A stretch of DNA of 64,000 nt from Archilochus colubris (taxonomy: Eukaryota; Chordata; Aves; Apodiformes; Trochilidae), in the NCBI GenBank assembly GCA_023079485.1, contig CM041083.1, forward strand, positions 178,392,480 through 178,456,479, read 5' to 3'. Numbering within the stretch: the stretch's first letter is position 1; each line of letters opens with the position of its first letter. The translations under genes and the position numbers were made by a program. The notes under the pieces are model-generated. The model ran no database searches. It was not told the DNA's origin and saw only the letters and a program-made list of their open reading frames with translations. This document shows, in pieces, positions 38,993 through 64,000 of this stretch.

Positions 38993-41900
38993 TAGTTCCT
39001 GTGTCTTATTTGCCTGGGTCTCCTTTCCTTTTTATCTCCTCACACCCATACCACATACATCAGCTCTGCTGCCTGCTCTCCTTGTCTGCCCAGCCCCCTG
39101 TGCCCCTCTGTGCCATTTGCACGATGCTGCCACACCACCCTCCAATGAGGTCCTGCCTTGCCCACCTCACACTTCCCCCAACATGTGTGCCCAGCCTCCA
39201 GTGGGGAACATGGCTTTTGTTCTGCATCCCATCAGACTGGAGAGTAACTAATCCATCCCAACCTTTGTAATGTGGATACACTGAAAATAGAAAAAATTGC
39301 CTCTATAGCCTGTGGCTGAATAGAGTGATATCCACAGTGAGAAGGGAATTGGACCCTGTAATTTCAACTGTGTTTGAGTACCTGTTCCTTCTCAGGAGAC
39401 CTGCTCTAGTAGCAGTGAGAAGGTCCCAAACACAGCAGTTTACAGTGGGTACGTGTCCCAGAGAAATCTGCAGCCTTACCTTTATGCCTTTATTGTTTAG
39501 GTAGCTAATTGCAAGTGAAGTAATGGAAATGAAATTCTTCCCATGGCCAAAATATGAATCTTCCCTCAGGGGAATTGTAGAGTTCCAGTTAAACTTGAAA
39601 GCACAAACACACAGAGCTTAAAAGCAAATTTGATGCAGAAAAGAAAATATCTCTGGAAAGGTCTATTGAACTATTTGCATTCAACAGCAAAGATGAAGCA
39701 GCCTTTTATCTCTTATTGTGGAGAAAGAGGCTATTGATGTCCAGGCAAATGGGCCCTCTGCCTGCTGGGATCCTGAGGCTGCTCTGGCATCACTTGCTGA
39801 TGTGAAGTTATGCAGAGCTACCACGACACTTTGTGCTTCAGCTGATCAGGACTGCCTTGATAAGCAGGACGTGAGGCTCATGAAGATTTTGTAAGTAATG
39901 AGTAATTTCATTTCATCTGTAGGTAGTGGTACACATGAGTGCAGGACTGGTCCCTGGAAGTTGTTTGTCTCAGCACCAGTGTGAGCTGCAGGGGTTGTTG
40001 TTTTGATGCAGTCCCTGAGGATGAAAAGAAGCAGCAACCAGAAAGCTTTTCTCATGGTGAACATCTCTAGGAAGCACTTTGAAGCTGTTTGGTACTGCCT
40101 TAATATAACACTGCCTCTCACAAAGCACAGCTTGAAATCCCACTGTAATGTCTTCTAAGAGCTCCCTGACATGTTCAAGGGCCACTTCCAGCTCTTTGCT
40201 GACCTACGTGACAACTATTGAAGGTCATGGGGCTTCAACCACTGCAGCCAAGAACAGAGTGTAAAGCATAATGCTGGAAGGTAAATTTAGAAGTGACAGA
40301 ATTAAGTTAAAAAAAAGGTCAATTAAAAAAAGGATGTCTGAAATCCCCCTGATGCTGCTTGGGGTGTGCAGTAACAGGGGAGATCTGAACCGGGGGTATG
40401 AAGTATCTGTCCAGCAATGAATGGTCATACTTCAGACACATCATGGGTAGTGCTGTCACTGTGAGCGTAGGAGAGGGAGTGGGTGAAACCTGAATATTCT
40501 CCCAGACCCAGCTTTGTGGTCCCCCTGTTTCAGGGGAAATAGGGATCCTGCAGCTGAATGTCCTATGGGCATACAGAGCCCCAGCTGTTTCTGGGTCCCA
40601 CCCGCCCTGGAGCTTCTCTGCCTGGACTCTGCCCTGGCAGCTGCAGATGCTGGAGGCTGTTGGTGCCTGGTCTGCCCATGCAGGGCAGGCTGGGGAATCA
40701 AGGAAAAGATGGACAAGCCCCAGCTTTGTTACTGTTGTGCCTCAAAGATGCTGCTGTGGGCACCAGGTAAAGCCAGGCTGGTGCCAGGCTTGAGCCTGAG
40801 CTGAATGACCATGGGGTTGTTCAGTCCTTTTGGCACTTCTGGGTTAGGACACTCACTTGGTGCAATTAGCTGGAGACTCTTAGACACAGCAGAAAGTAAA
40901 ACAGACTGGCTTTCTGAGAAAAGGATGGGAAAAGGAATCCCACTGGCTATGGAGAATTTTCTTCCATTTTGTAGAAAAAGGATCCCACTGCAGTATTAAC
41001 AGGTACTGGGTGCAGGGGAGTTGGTTAAAGACAAAACAATAACTGTGCATTGGTCCTTACAGGCTGCAAACCTCCCTGCTTTTCACGGTCTTTTTATAGC
41101 TCTGAGGTGTGCTCTCCTATAAAGCTAGTTCTGCTTTGAGTGTGTTCCCCAGCTGTTCACAGTTCCTCCCTCACAGTAACACTTGAGCACAATCCTAAAT
41201 GCATTCAGCATCTACACACAGGGACCTTGACATCAGGTAAGGGACTGCCTGCTAAACACACCGAATGCAGATCTGCAAAGGGGCTGAAAAGCATCCAGGG
41301 TGTCTGAGTGCTCTCAAGCAAGAAAATACCATGTTTTGGGGTTTTTTTCCAGATTATTCCTTGCAGCAAGGGCCAATGGAAGTGCTGACTCTCAGTGGAC
41401 CTGGGGTGTTACTTTGCATCATCCCTGTCAGTTGATGGTACAATTGTCTCCTTCAGTGGAACATAAATGTGTTAAAATTTGCTGGTGTGTGAGCACATAG
41501 AAAAGAGTGGCAATAAATGGCAACCAGGAGGAGCAAGAGAACAAATATGGGATGTTCTAGGCATTTTCCGCTTCACAGGTAGCCTTGGTTTAAAAAAAGG
41601 TGGCTGTGCTGATGTCAAGGGCACAGGGCACACCAGCCTAAATGTGATGGGGGATGATGAGGTTCCTTCAGCCTCCTGGATAGATCTCTGTTAGGGTGGT
41701 AGGTTCACCAAGAAAAAAAAAAAAAAAGGTTTTTTTTTTGGGAAGAAGTGCATTGAGAATGAAAGAAAGAACTGGAGAAGGCTGCTTGGGCAGGGAAGTA
41801 AATTTAAGACTGCATGAAAAAGAGTTCCTAAGAGTCTTATATGCCATGGGATTTGTTAAGCAATACCAGCTCTGAAACACAAGTGGTGTAAGAGTTTAAA

Positions 41901-42817
41901 GTGGTTTAGGGGGAACCGACAGACTTGCAATTATCCCAGCAGGACTGATGGAATGACTAGAGCCTTGCAGCACACCTGTGAAGATCCCCTACCAGTTTAA
42001 TCCAGCTCTGTTGCTTTTGCAGAGCATTCCCATGCCTGTCAGACAGAGCTGACCTGCAACCTTGCACAAATAATTAGACAACAGAAAACTTACGTTCTTC
42101 AGCCTGGGTGCAAATCTCCTTTTTTATCTTCCTTATTCATAAAGAAAACAATGAGAGACACTTGCCCAGCAAGGATAATGTTTGTTATTCAATAGCTTAT
42201 TTTTTAAAATTGTGTCTTCCTGCTGCTAGGAAAAACAAACTCTCATAATTTTCTATTCAGTCACATCTTCTAGTAAGTTATTTAAACCTAAGCTTTACCC
42301 TGATGCCGTCTGAAGTCAGATCATGGTTTTAGAGCATCTGTGGATTAGATCTGCCTGGGAATGATGCTGCCACTGGAGATGGAGGCAGTAAAAGGTTTGC
42401 TCTGTAGAGAGGTGCTGTGGGCAGGGTGCTCCAAGGACTCCACAATGTCCTTGCTGTGACCATCACTGACCTCAGGGGACAGTTTATCCCCCAGAGAAGT
42501 CAAAAAACATGAGCTCTGCAAGGGCAGTGGTACAGTGTTGAATAATAAAGGATTCATGGACTATGGTGTGATTTTTGTCTGGGGGCTCTACCCACCCATG
42601 AGCACATAGCATGTAGCAGCATGCTGAGTTATGCATGGAAGTTTTATACTGGCTTTGACCATTTTTGAAAATAATTAAAAGTTCAGAAAGGCATTTTAAG
42701 CTATTTTCCTCCTCCTTAATAAATTCTTAATCATGTTTGATAATTTCAGTAGGAAGAGAGTTTTTACACAACATTTGGATGTGTATTTCTTGAATAATTA
42801 ATTGTACCCTGGAGTAG
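38993..42817. other. Intergenic, no supported gene
   Basis: A GC-rich block at 40500-40800 gives open frames on both strands (96 and 86 codons). I see no start context, splice site or family match. The A/T foldback at 41713 is the only structural feature. Confidence 0.45.
41713..41739. repeat. A15-GG-T10 foldback
   Basis: Fifteen A (41713-41727), GG, then ten T (41730-41739). A simple-sequence inverted repeat. Confidence 0.9.
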
Positions 42818-43492
42818 ATGACTCAAGTCAACTCAAACGTGACTTGTGTTTGTCCAGTGCAGGCTATTTCTGCTTCAGCAATAGTTATTACAAGAGATGC
42901 ATTACAAAGAGCACATTCAAAAATAAATTCCAAAAAGACAGAATTAAGCAGCCTTGCAACATTACTCACAGTGCCTGATGTAGGAGCCCAAAACCCACTA
43001 ATGAACACTGCATTTATTTCTTTAACTTTGGTCTCACAGTTAGTGCAACAGGGAATGTATATGAACCTCTGCTGCAGAGAAGTGTTCTGTGTCCACAGCA
43101 AGCCATCCAGAACTTTGCTAAACATTTCTGAGAACCTGGGCAACTGCAGCCTTGTCATCTGTGTGTGGGTCTCATGTATTTCTCTGTCTCAGCAGATCCA
43201 GCAGCTACTCAACCACTGGAGAGGCAGACCTGGGATCTGTGTACTGCTCCTCTGGGTGTATAAGTGCTCTATGCAAAGTGGAACATCTTTGACAGAAACT
43301 TTCATCACTGCTGCTCCATGTAGTCCACTGGCTCCAGGTAGCACAGAAGGTTTCTGCTTGAAGCTTAGAGGGAGGCAGTCAGACTCTCAGATGACTTCAC
43401 ATCTTACAGATGATGCTGCCACCACCATGTGCTTGGGTAATGCAAAGCTTTGTGTTTTGGCTGGGATAAGTATATCTTACCAGCACCAATAG
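42818..43492 (+). other. Long open frame, 224 codons, unrecognised
   Basis: The longest open frame not explained by a repeat. ATG at 42818 and TAG at 43490-43492. The product would be rich in Ser, Thr, Leu and Cys, with no signal peptide, domain or motif that I recognise. Hydrophobic patches near residues 75-90 and 115-130 are not clear membrane segments. No promoter, splice signal or polyadenylation signal places it in a gene, and sizeable antiparallel frames exist on the other strand (42823-43158 and 43404-43730). It may be a chance opening or the worn remains of an unknown element. I do not call it a gene. Confidence 0.15.
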
Positions 43493-43760
43493 ATGCAGAA
43501 ACATCTTGTCTGTAAACCTGAGGTTTTGTCTGAGCACTGCCACACCATCCTGACTGAGGATGTTCTGGCTGTTCTACCCCAAAGCAGAGGCACGTGGGTG
43601 TCTGAAGAGGTTTGACAGAAATAGCTGCAGTTGTGCCAGCTAAGCCTTGAACTTTAATGCCTCTTTGGGGCATTTCAGCCCAGGTGAAGAGGGAAATCAC
43701 TTCAGAAAGGGATTTGTCCAACGAAGGCATTAGGAATACCTGAAAAATTATATAAGTTAG

Positions 43761-43771
43761 TATATATATAG

Positions 43772-43802
<31 letters not shown>

Positions 43803-43820
43803 TATATATATATATATATC
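43761..43820 (+). repeat. (TA)n-(GA)n-(TA)n compound microsatellite
   Basis: Two TA blocks of about 5 and 9 units, a block of about 7 GA units (43789-43802), then a further TA block to 43819. Confidence 0.95.
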
Positions 43821-46800
43821 TTTAACTGTATGTTCCCCTGTATTGTACTATTGTTTCACAGTTCCAGTGATAGAGAGATGTAAATACAGGATCTTCAGTG
43901 GTGGCTGTGTAAAACCAGGTCCTCAGGGCTACTGAGCACTGAAGTCTGATGGGATCATGGGTCTTTGAAATAGGTCATAAATGTACATGCTGCACAGATT
44001 GCTAATGAATTTTTTTTTTTTAATTTGTGGATGGGAGAGGAGAATATATCATGGTTATTCAGAAATCTGCATTTAGTAACTATTTTTCTACTGTCCAGTA
44101 GGACTTAATGTGTAGAAAGACACTTCTTTTGAAGGCCAGAGCCACTACAGAAAACAATATTAATATCTCACAAGTTTAAGCAGCTTACAATTGGTTTCTC
44201 CAAGCTAACAGCCTAGGTCATATCCCTGAGATCTGACTCAAAATCATGGTTAAATTGCCTCTTTAAGTGATGCCAGTGAAAAACTTTGCTCTGCTCAGCC
44301 CAGCCCTTGCATCCAGCTACCAGTAATTCCTCTGAAGAGGAATGACCACAGAGCCATGGGAAGCCAACACCAGTGAGTTGCTCCTTGCAAGAGGCCAGCA
44401 ATCCAGAACTGTTTTGCTGGTCCCAGTGTTCTCTGCAGCTTGCACTGAGCCAGTGGGCTGTTCCTGAACTGCCTGAGGTATGAACTGGTTCTTCAGTCCT
44501 GCTGGGGCAATTGATGAAGAAATATATTAATTTTTTTCTTGCCGTGGAAGTGATTTCTTGTGAACATTAATGGAGATATCTGCCTGCACCTTAGATGCTT
44601 TGAGTTCTCTGCTCAGCCTCAGCAGCAAATCCTTTTCTTGCATTTTCTGCACCAGAAGAGAGGCTCTGCCATGGAAAAAACTGAGCTGCAAGTAGCCAAG
44701 ACAATGAAACATACACTTTTATGAGCAGATCATCAGTGTGCTGGCAAGAACAGGCACTTGTGTTTCTGACTCACATCAGGGAAGCCACAGAGCAAGTGGG
44801 GAGTTGGAGGGAATCCCCAATCCCTTCCCTGGCACCTCCAGAGTGACACCTCTGCTGCCCAAGCAGTGCAACCCTGGGAAGGCTGCAATAAACCCCTTCC
44901 TTGTGCCAGACACTGGTAATGAGCCCTGTGAGGGAGCAAGGTGTTAATTGAAAATAGATTCTCCTTCACAAGTAAAAGATTTAAAACCCGCAGCTCACAG
45001 TGGTAACTGCCCAATTAATTTCCAGTGGGATGAGGGCAGCAGGAGGAACGTGCTGCATAGCTCTGGGGTCTGATGTACAGATCTGAAGAGAGAGGTATGA
45101 TGGTGACTGAGTGCCTGGAGGCAAAACCAAGCAGACAGGGAGACAAGAGGAGAGCTGGGCTGAGCAGGGATGTTGGGTAATTGATGCAGGCAGCGTGAGC
45201 TGCTTCCTCCAGGGCTGTGAGCTGTGGATAACCTTTCCTGCAGAAAGGTGCCATGTGCAGGATGCTGGGGCATCCAGGAGCTCATGTGGGTCCTCAGCTC
45301 CCAGCACTGCCAGCAGCAGCCTTGCAAGGGAGGAGAAGTGGAGATCTGCTCTACATAGCTGTGTTGGTGTGATGTACCCCCAGAGCTGGGGAATTGCAGA
45401 AGTTTCATGCTGCAGGAACTTTAAAAAAGCAATAGCATTTTGTACAGATGTTACATTTGAATTTATTTGATGTTCTCCCCCTGGTGCTAATTATTCCCAG
45501 CAGCTTGTCACCATGCAGCAAAGGCCCTGCCTCAGTGACAGTTATTAAAAACCTGTAAACAGGCTCTGGAGGAAAGTGCCTGAAGTCACCTTGCCAGGTT
45601 GAAGAAAACTTGTCATATAAGTAAAAACAAATTGGATCTGAACCCATATTAGGCAGCTACAGTGAATTCTCAGAGGCAGAAGCTCAGGGAGGAATCTTAT
45701 GAATAAGTATCTGAGCAGAGGGAGTAGATGAGACAAAGCCAAAGTCTTCTCAGTGGTGTTCAGTGACAGAAGAGGCAATGGGCACACATGAAAACACAGG
45801 AAATGTGAGAAAACCCTTCTAATACTGAGCAGATGATCAAACTCTGGCACAGGCTGTCCAGAGAGGTGGTGGGGTCTTCATCCTTGGAGGTACTGAGAAG
45901 GGCTGTGGACATGGACCTGGGCAACCTGCTGCTGGTGGCCCTGCTTGAGTAAGGGGCCTGGACCAGATTCTGAGTGCAAATGTGCTGTTACTTTGAGAAA
46001 CAGCTCTGACAAGAACTCCCAGAGGGAAGCAAAATGCCAGGGACCTGCTCACCCAGGAACAGGCAGTATAGAATTGGCACTGATCCCCTCAGGGATTGGG
46101 AGTGATTAATACTGACTGAAGTCAATGTAATACTCATCTGGAGTATTTCAGCCCAGCTAGAGCTGGGCTCCATCTTCTTCCTCTTCTCAAGCCAGTAGAA
46201 ATTGTAAGGCTCTGCTCACAGATCCAGTCTTAACGGGGTGCACGTGCAGGATGCACGAAGCCAGACCTTCTGCCATGCACAAAAAAAAATCATAGAACCA
46301 AGAAGTGTCCCTGCTTGGAACTTCAGTTTTCAAGCAGCACATCCCTGAGAGCAGGGTTTGGACAATGGAGGTAACTGCACTGGCTCAAGGCTGTGTCTCC
46401 ACAAAGTTACTTCCCTCATCTCTCTGCTGCTTTGCTATGGTTTTAGGAATAAATTACTAATAATTTAGAGCCAAGTTGCAGCAGGAATTGCAGAGTGTCA
46501 GAGAACACAACAAACCCTGGGGGAAGATATAATTTCTGAATTTCCGTTGTCTGAGTGATAATTTACATATAAATTCAGGCCTCCTGGGCCTGTGTGCTGT
46601 CCAGAGCAGGAGCTGGTGGAAATATTGCTCCATGTGTAGTAGGTAGTATTGCTCCATGTGCAGTAGGGGCACAGGTCTCCCAACATCTTATTTGCCAGAG
46701 CTTTGCTGAGGTTGCTGTTTGCATATAGGTGTTCAAGAATATCTGGTCTTGACAGGATATGTAGCTTGAAAAAAAATCTCAAATTTATGGGTTTCATAAT

Positions 46801-47504
46801 ATTTTAATTTCTAATATTTTAAGAATAAAATGTCACTTCTGTCATGCTGCTGCAAGGGTTGAATATTATTAGCTATGTATCAAGAGTCAGAGTTCTGGGG
46901 ATAGAATAGTTCAGTAAATTAGTACTTCACTGCTTTCAAAACTATCAAGTCAGGAACCAGAAGTCTAATACCTCCAGAATAACTGCAGTAAAACCCAGAG
47001 CTAGCAGCAAGAGAAAAGGCAGCTACTATTACCGGAGGTGAAAGTCCAAGTAAGCAAGCAATGAATGAGTCCATAGCTCCCAACTTCTAAATAATACAGA
47101 AGCCAACAAGTGCAACACAGCCCAGACCCAAAGCTAATTGTCTTTGCTTATTCTTCCTCCACAGAGCTCAAGAAGCAGTGAAGTTTGAAGTTAGATGCAA
47201 CTGGACTACATTGTAAGACCTTTGATACTGATATTTGATACTGGTATCTGTTTTGTGATAGCAACAAGATTCCCAGTCACAAGATGCCCATTGCAAAAGT
47301 ATTTTCTGTCTGCACAAAGCTAGACTTGAAAATTAATCTAACTGGGGAAGCATGTCAGGACAGAATATGGAAAAATATTTAAAAAAATATTTAAGATGCC
47401 TTTCAGTAGAAGTGACCATACAATACTATCCAGGTGATAAGATGATGACAAGTGCTTAAATAATCCTGGAGTCAGTTTGCGAAGAGGAAGAAGGCACAAA
47501 AGGT
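43821..47504. other. Intergenic region downstream of B3GLCT
   Basis: Contains the CR1 at 45690-45970 and a GC-richer block (45000-45410) with antiparallel frames of 119 and 137 codons that look accidental. No gene recognised. Confidence 0.45.
45690..45970 (+). repeat. CR1-type LINE, worn 3' fragment
   Basis: Plus-strand CR1: CTTCTCAGTGGTGTTCAGTG, ACAGAAGAGGCAATGGGCAC, CTCTGGCACAGGCTGTCCAG, and GGCCTGGACCAGATTCTGAG at the end. The terminal octamers are missing. Confidence 0.8.
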
Positions 47505-48908
47505 TAGAGAAGAATGTTTTTATTCAGCTTTCAGCTCTCACAGTTTCTAAACAGCAAACATAATTAACAATCCACCAACTGTACCAGAGAACTAGTCCTG
47601 GTATCAGTAAAATGTCTACTGTTTAAGGCACTGATAGTGAGAAGAAAAAAAGATGTAACATGGATTGCTCCCATTTAATCAGAATTTGAATCTATTTTGA
47701 ATATGTGCTTGCTATTCAAGTGCTTAAAATTCCACAAGCTATATTCACAAACAAATATTTATACAACCTCAGTAATTACTGAAACAGCAATCAGTGGCTC
47801 CCCTACCTTGACTCAAGAGGAAATATTGCATTACCTTGTAGTGGAATCAATTTTTAACCTACTAAAGGAAAACAAAATAAAAAATTACTGCAGCAGTATG
47901 GCTTTAAGACCCTGTATTTGGTTACAATCTAGCAAGCCAAGTCAAATAACAGCATACAATTGCCATATAGTGTCATCGTAAAAGGAGCCATTTTACAGTA
48001 TAAAAATTAGTTTAAAACACACTAAAGCCAGTTTTTGTACAAACATTTTTACAAATCTGAATTACTCAAAGAAAAAAACATCAAGATCTTTTAAAATATG
48101 AATCTGCCTTTACATGTTGTATGCATAAAATCACTTATCTTGATGATATAAATTAGGAATACTACAGAATATTAAAGCTAGCATCCATATACTATTGAAA
48201 TGCACACATCAGAAATACTGAAGTGTTAGTTCTGCAGAACACCTTAAGAGTCACATTTATACTTGCCAAATAGATACACGGTGACTTAGGTTTCTAAAGG
48301 AGCCACAGTGACCTCCCGTGGCCACTAAGGAAATCCCTGTCCTTAACCTCCCATTTTGAGCACAACATTTCTCAAAAATGCTAAAAAATGTGAAGGTACA
48401 ACAGTGGTTTATGCTTGGTCCATTTATCCCAGGAAACTACAATATTTCTGTCTGAAATGAATGGAAATGAACATAGCCTCCACACCATTTTGCTCTCTGA
48501 CTTATCAAGAACCTTTAGAGAATGTTTTTCTGTAGGTCAATGAGAGATGATTTTCAACAGCTCTTTGAAACATGCTCAATATTAGGTTCTCAAATAAATC
48601 ACTTGAGTTTTAGAGAGAGCAAAGGAAGGATGATTGAAGAGGTCTGACTCAAAGTCCAAACCAGAACACAGACCAAGTTACACAAGACATTTAAAATGTG
48701 TGTCAGATTCAATGGTACACAAAGCCCAAAAACTTTTTAGAAAGAAACCACGTGTAACAAAGAATCCAAAAGTCAATTAAGTGTCACCTTCCATTGCTCT
48801 GAGGAACAAAAGATTGTCTTAGATATGTCATGAAAAGATGAACACAAAAATCACAGTAGCGACCGTATCTCATCTGGAGTACATTAATCAACACTTCCAT
48901 TCTTGTCT
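47505..48908 (-). other. B3GLCT: Probable B3GLCT 3' untranslated region
   Basis: This AT-rich stretch lies downstream of the stop codon on the minus strand. The first canonical AATAAA signal reading away from the stop is at 47519-47524, which would give a 3' UTR of about 1.4 kb with cleavage near 47500. An ATTAAA variant occurs at about 47674-47679. No repeat element is obvious. The 94-codon open frame on the opposite strand here looks accidental. The end point is an inference from the signal alone. Confidence 0.45.
47519..47524 (-). promoter_or_regulatory. Candidate polyadenylation signal of B3GLCT
   Basis: AATAAA on the minus strand (TTTATT on the plus strand), the first canonical hexamer after the B3GLCT stop codon. 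The sequence just beyond it is pyrimidine-rich on the transcribed strand, compatible with a downstream element. Confidence 0.4.

Positions 48909-64000
<15,092 letters not shown>

Noticed and set aside
40456..40804. GC-rich block as a possible CpG island or first exon
   Set aside because: It is rich in CTG and CAG rather than CpG, and no coding exon follows.
45015..45470. Antiparallel frames of 119 and 137 codons
   Set aside because: GC-richer DNA lowers stop frequency on both strands; no family match, start context or splice signal.
46290..46330. AATCATAGAACC resembling a CR1 octamer
   Set aside because: No adjoining CR1 body.
47697..47981. A 94-codon frame opposite the B3GLCT 3' UTR
   Set aside because: AT-rich composition, no motif, no gene signals.

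Overview
The window looks like chromosomal DNA from a bird. The main reason is the repeats. At least a dozen pieces of CR1-type LINEs occur on both strands, several ending in the typical CR1 tail (an ATTCTATGAT-like octamer after GGTCCCTTCCAACC). There are also LTR-like elements, no Alu-like or L1-like sequence that I can see, AT-rich introns, and a vertebrate-type multi-exon gene. I cannot name the species.

Right-hand quarter (about 47.5-64.0 kb, minus strand). This holds the 3' half of one recognisable gene, B3GLCT (beta-1,3-glucosyltransferase, also called B3GALTL). It adds glucose to O-fucose on thrombospondin type 1 repeats in the endoplasmic reticulum. Seven coding exons are visible, the first cut by the window edge. 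All have GT-AG borders and compatible phases. They give 242 codons plus a stop, including the DDD metal-binding motif and a C-terminal R-E-D-L ER-retention signal. The introns hold CR1 pieces (49.3-49.8 and 61.3-62.3 kb), a splice-competent candidate poison exon (60.7 kb), and two unexplained open frames.

Left three quarters (1-47.5 kb). I find no gene that I can support. It reads as an intergenic desert downstream of B3GLCT. Landmarks are: an inverted pair of similar CR1 tails (0.4 and 3.3-3.7 kb); an (AAGGG)21 microsatellite (14.8 kb); a longer CR1 copy (15.5-16.5 kb); a tail-out CR1/CR1 junction (19.2-19.7 kb); a repeat cluster at 24.2-27.6 kb with a CpG-rich LTR, a perfect 13-bp hairpin and a CR1 split by a second LTR-like insertion; further CR1 pieces at 30.1, 38.5 and 45.7 kb; a TA/GA microsatellite (43.8 kb); and a long unassigned open frame at 42.8-43.5 kb.

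I found no CRISPR array, operon, rRNA or tRNA gene, or intact mobile element. I do not claim a new biological system. The best leads are the candidate poison exon, the nested repeat cluster at 24-27 kb, the AAGGG tract and the unassigned open frames.
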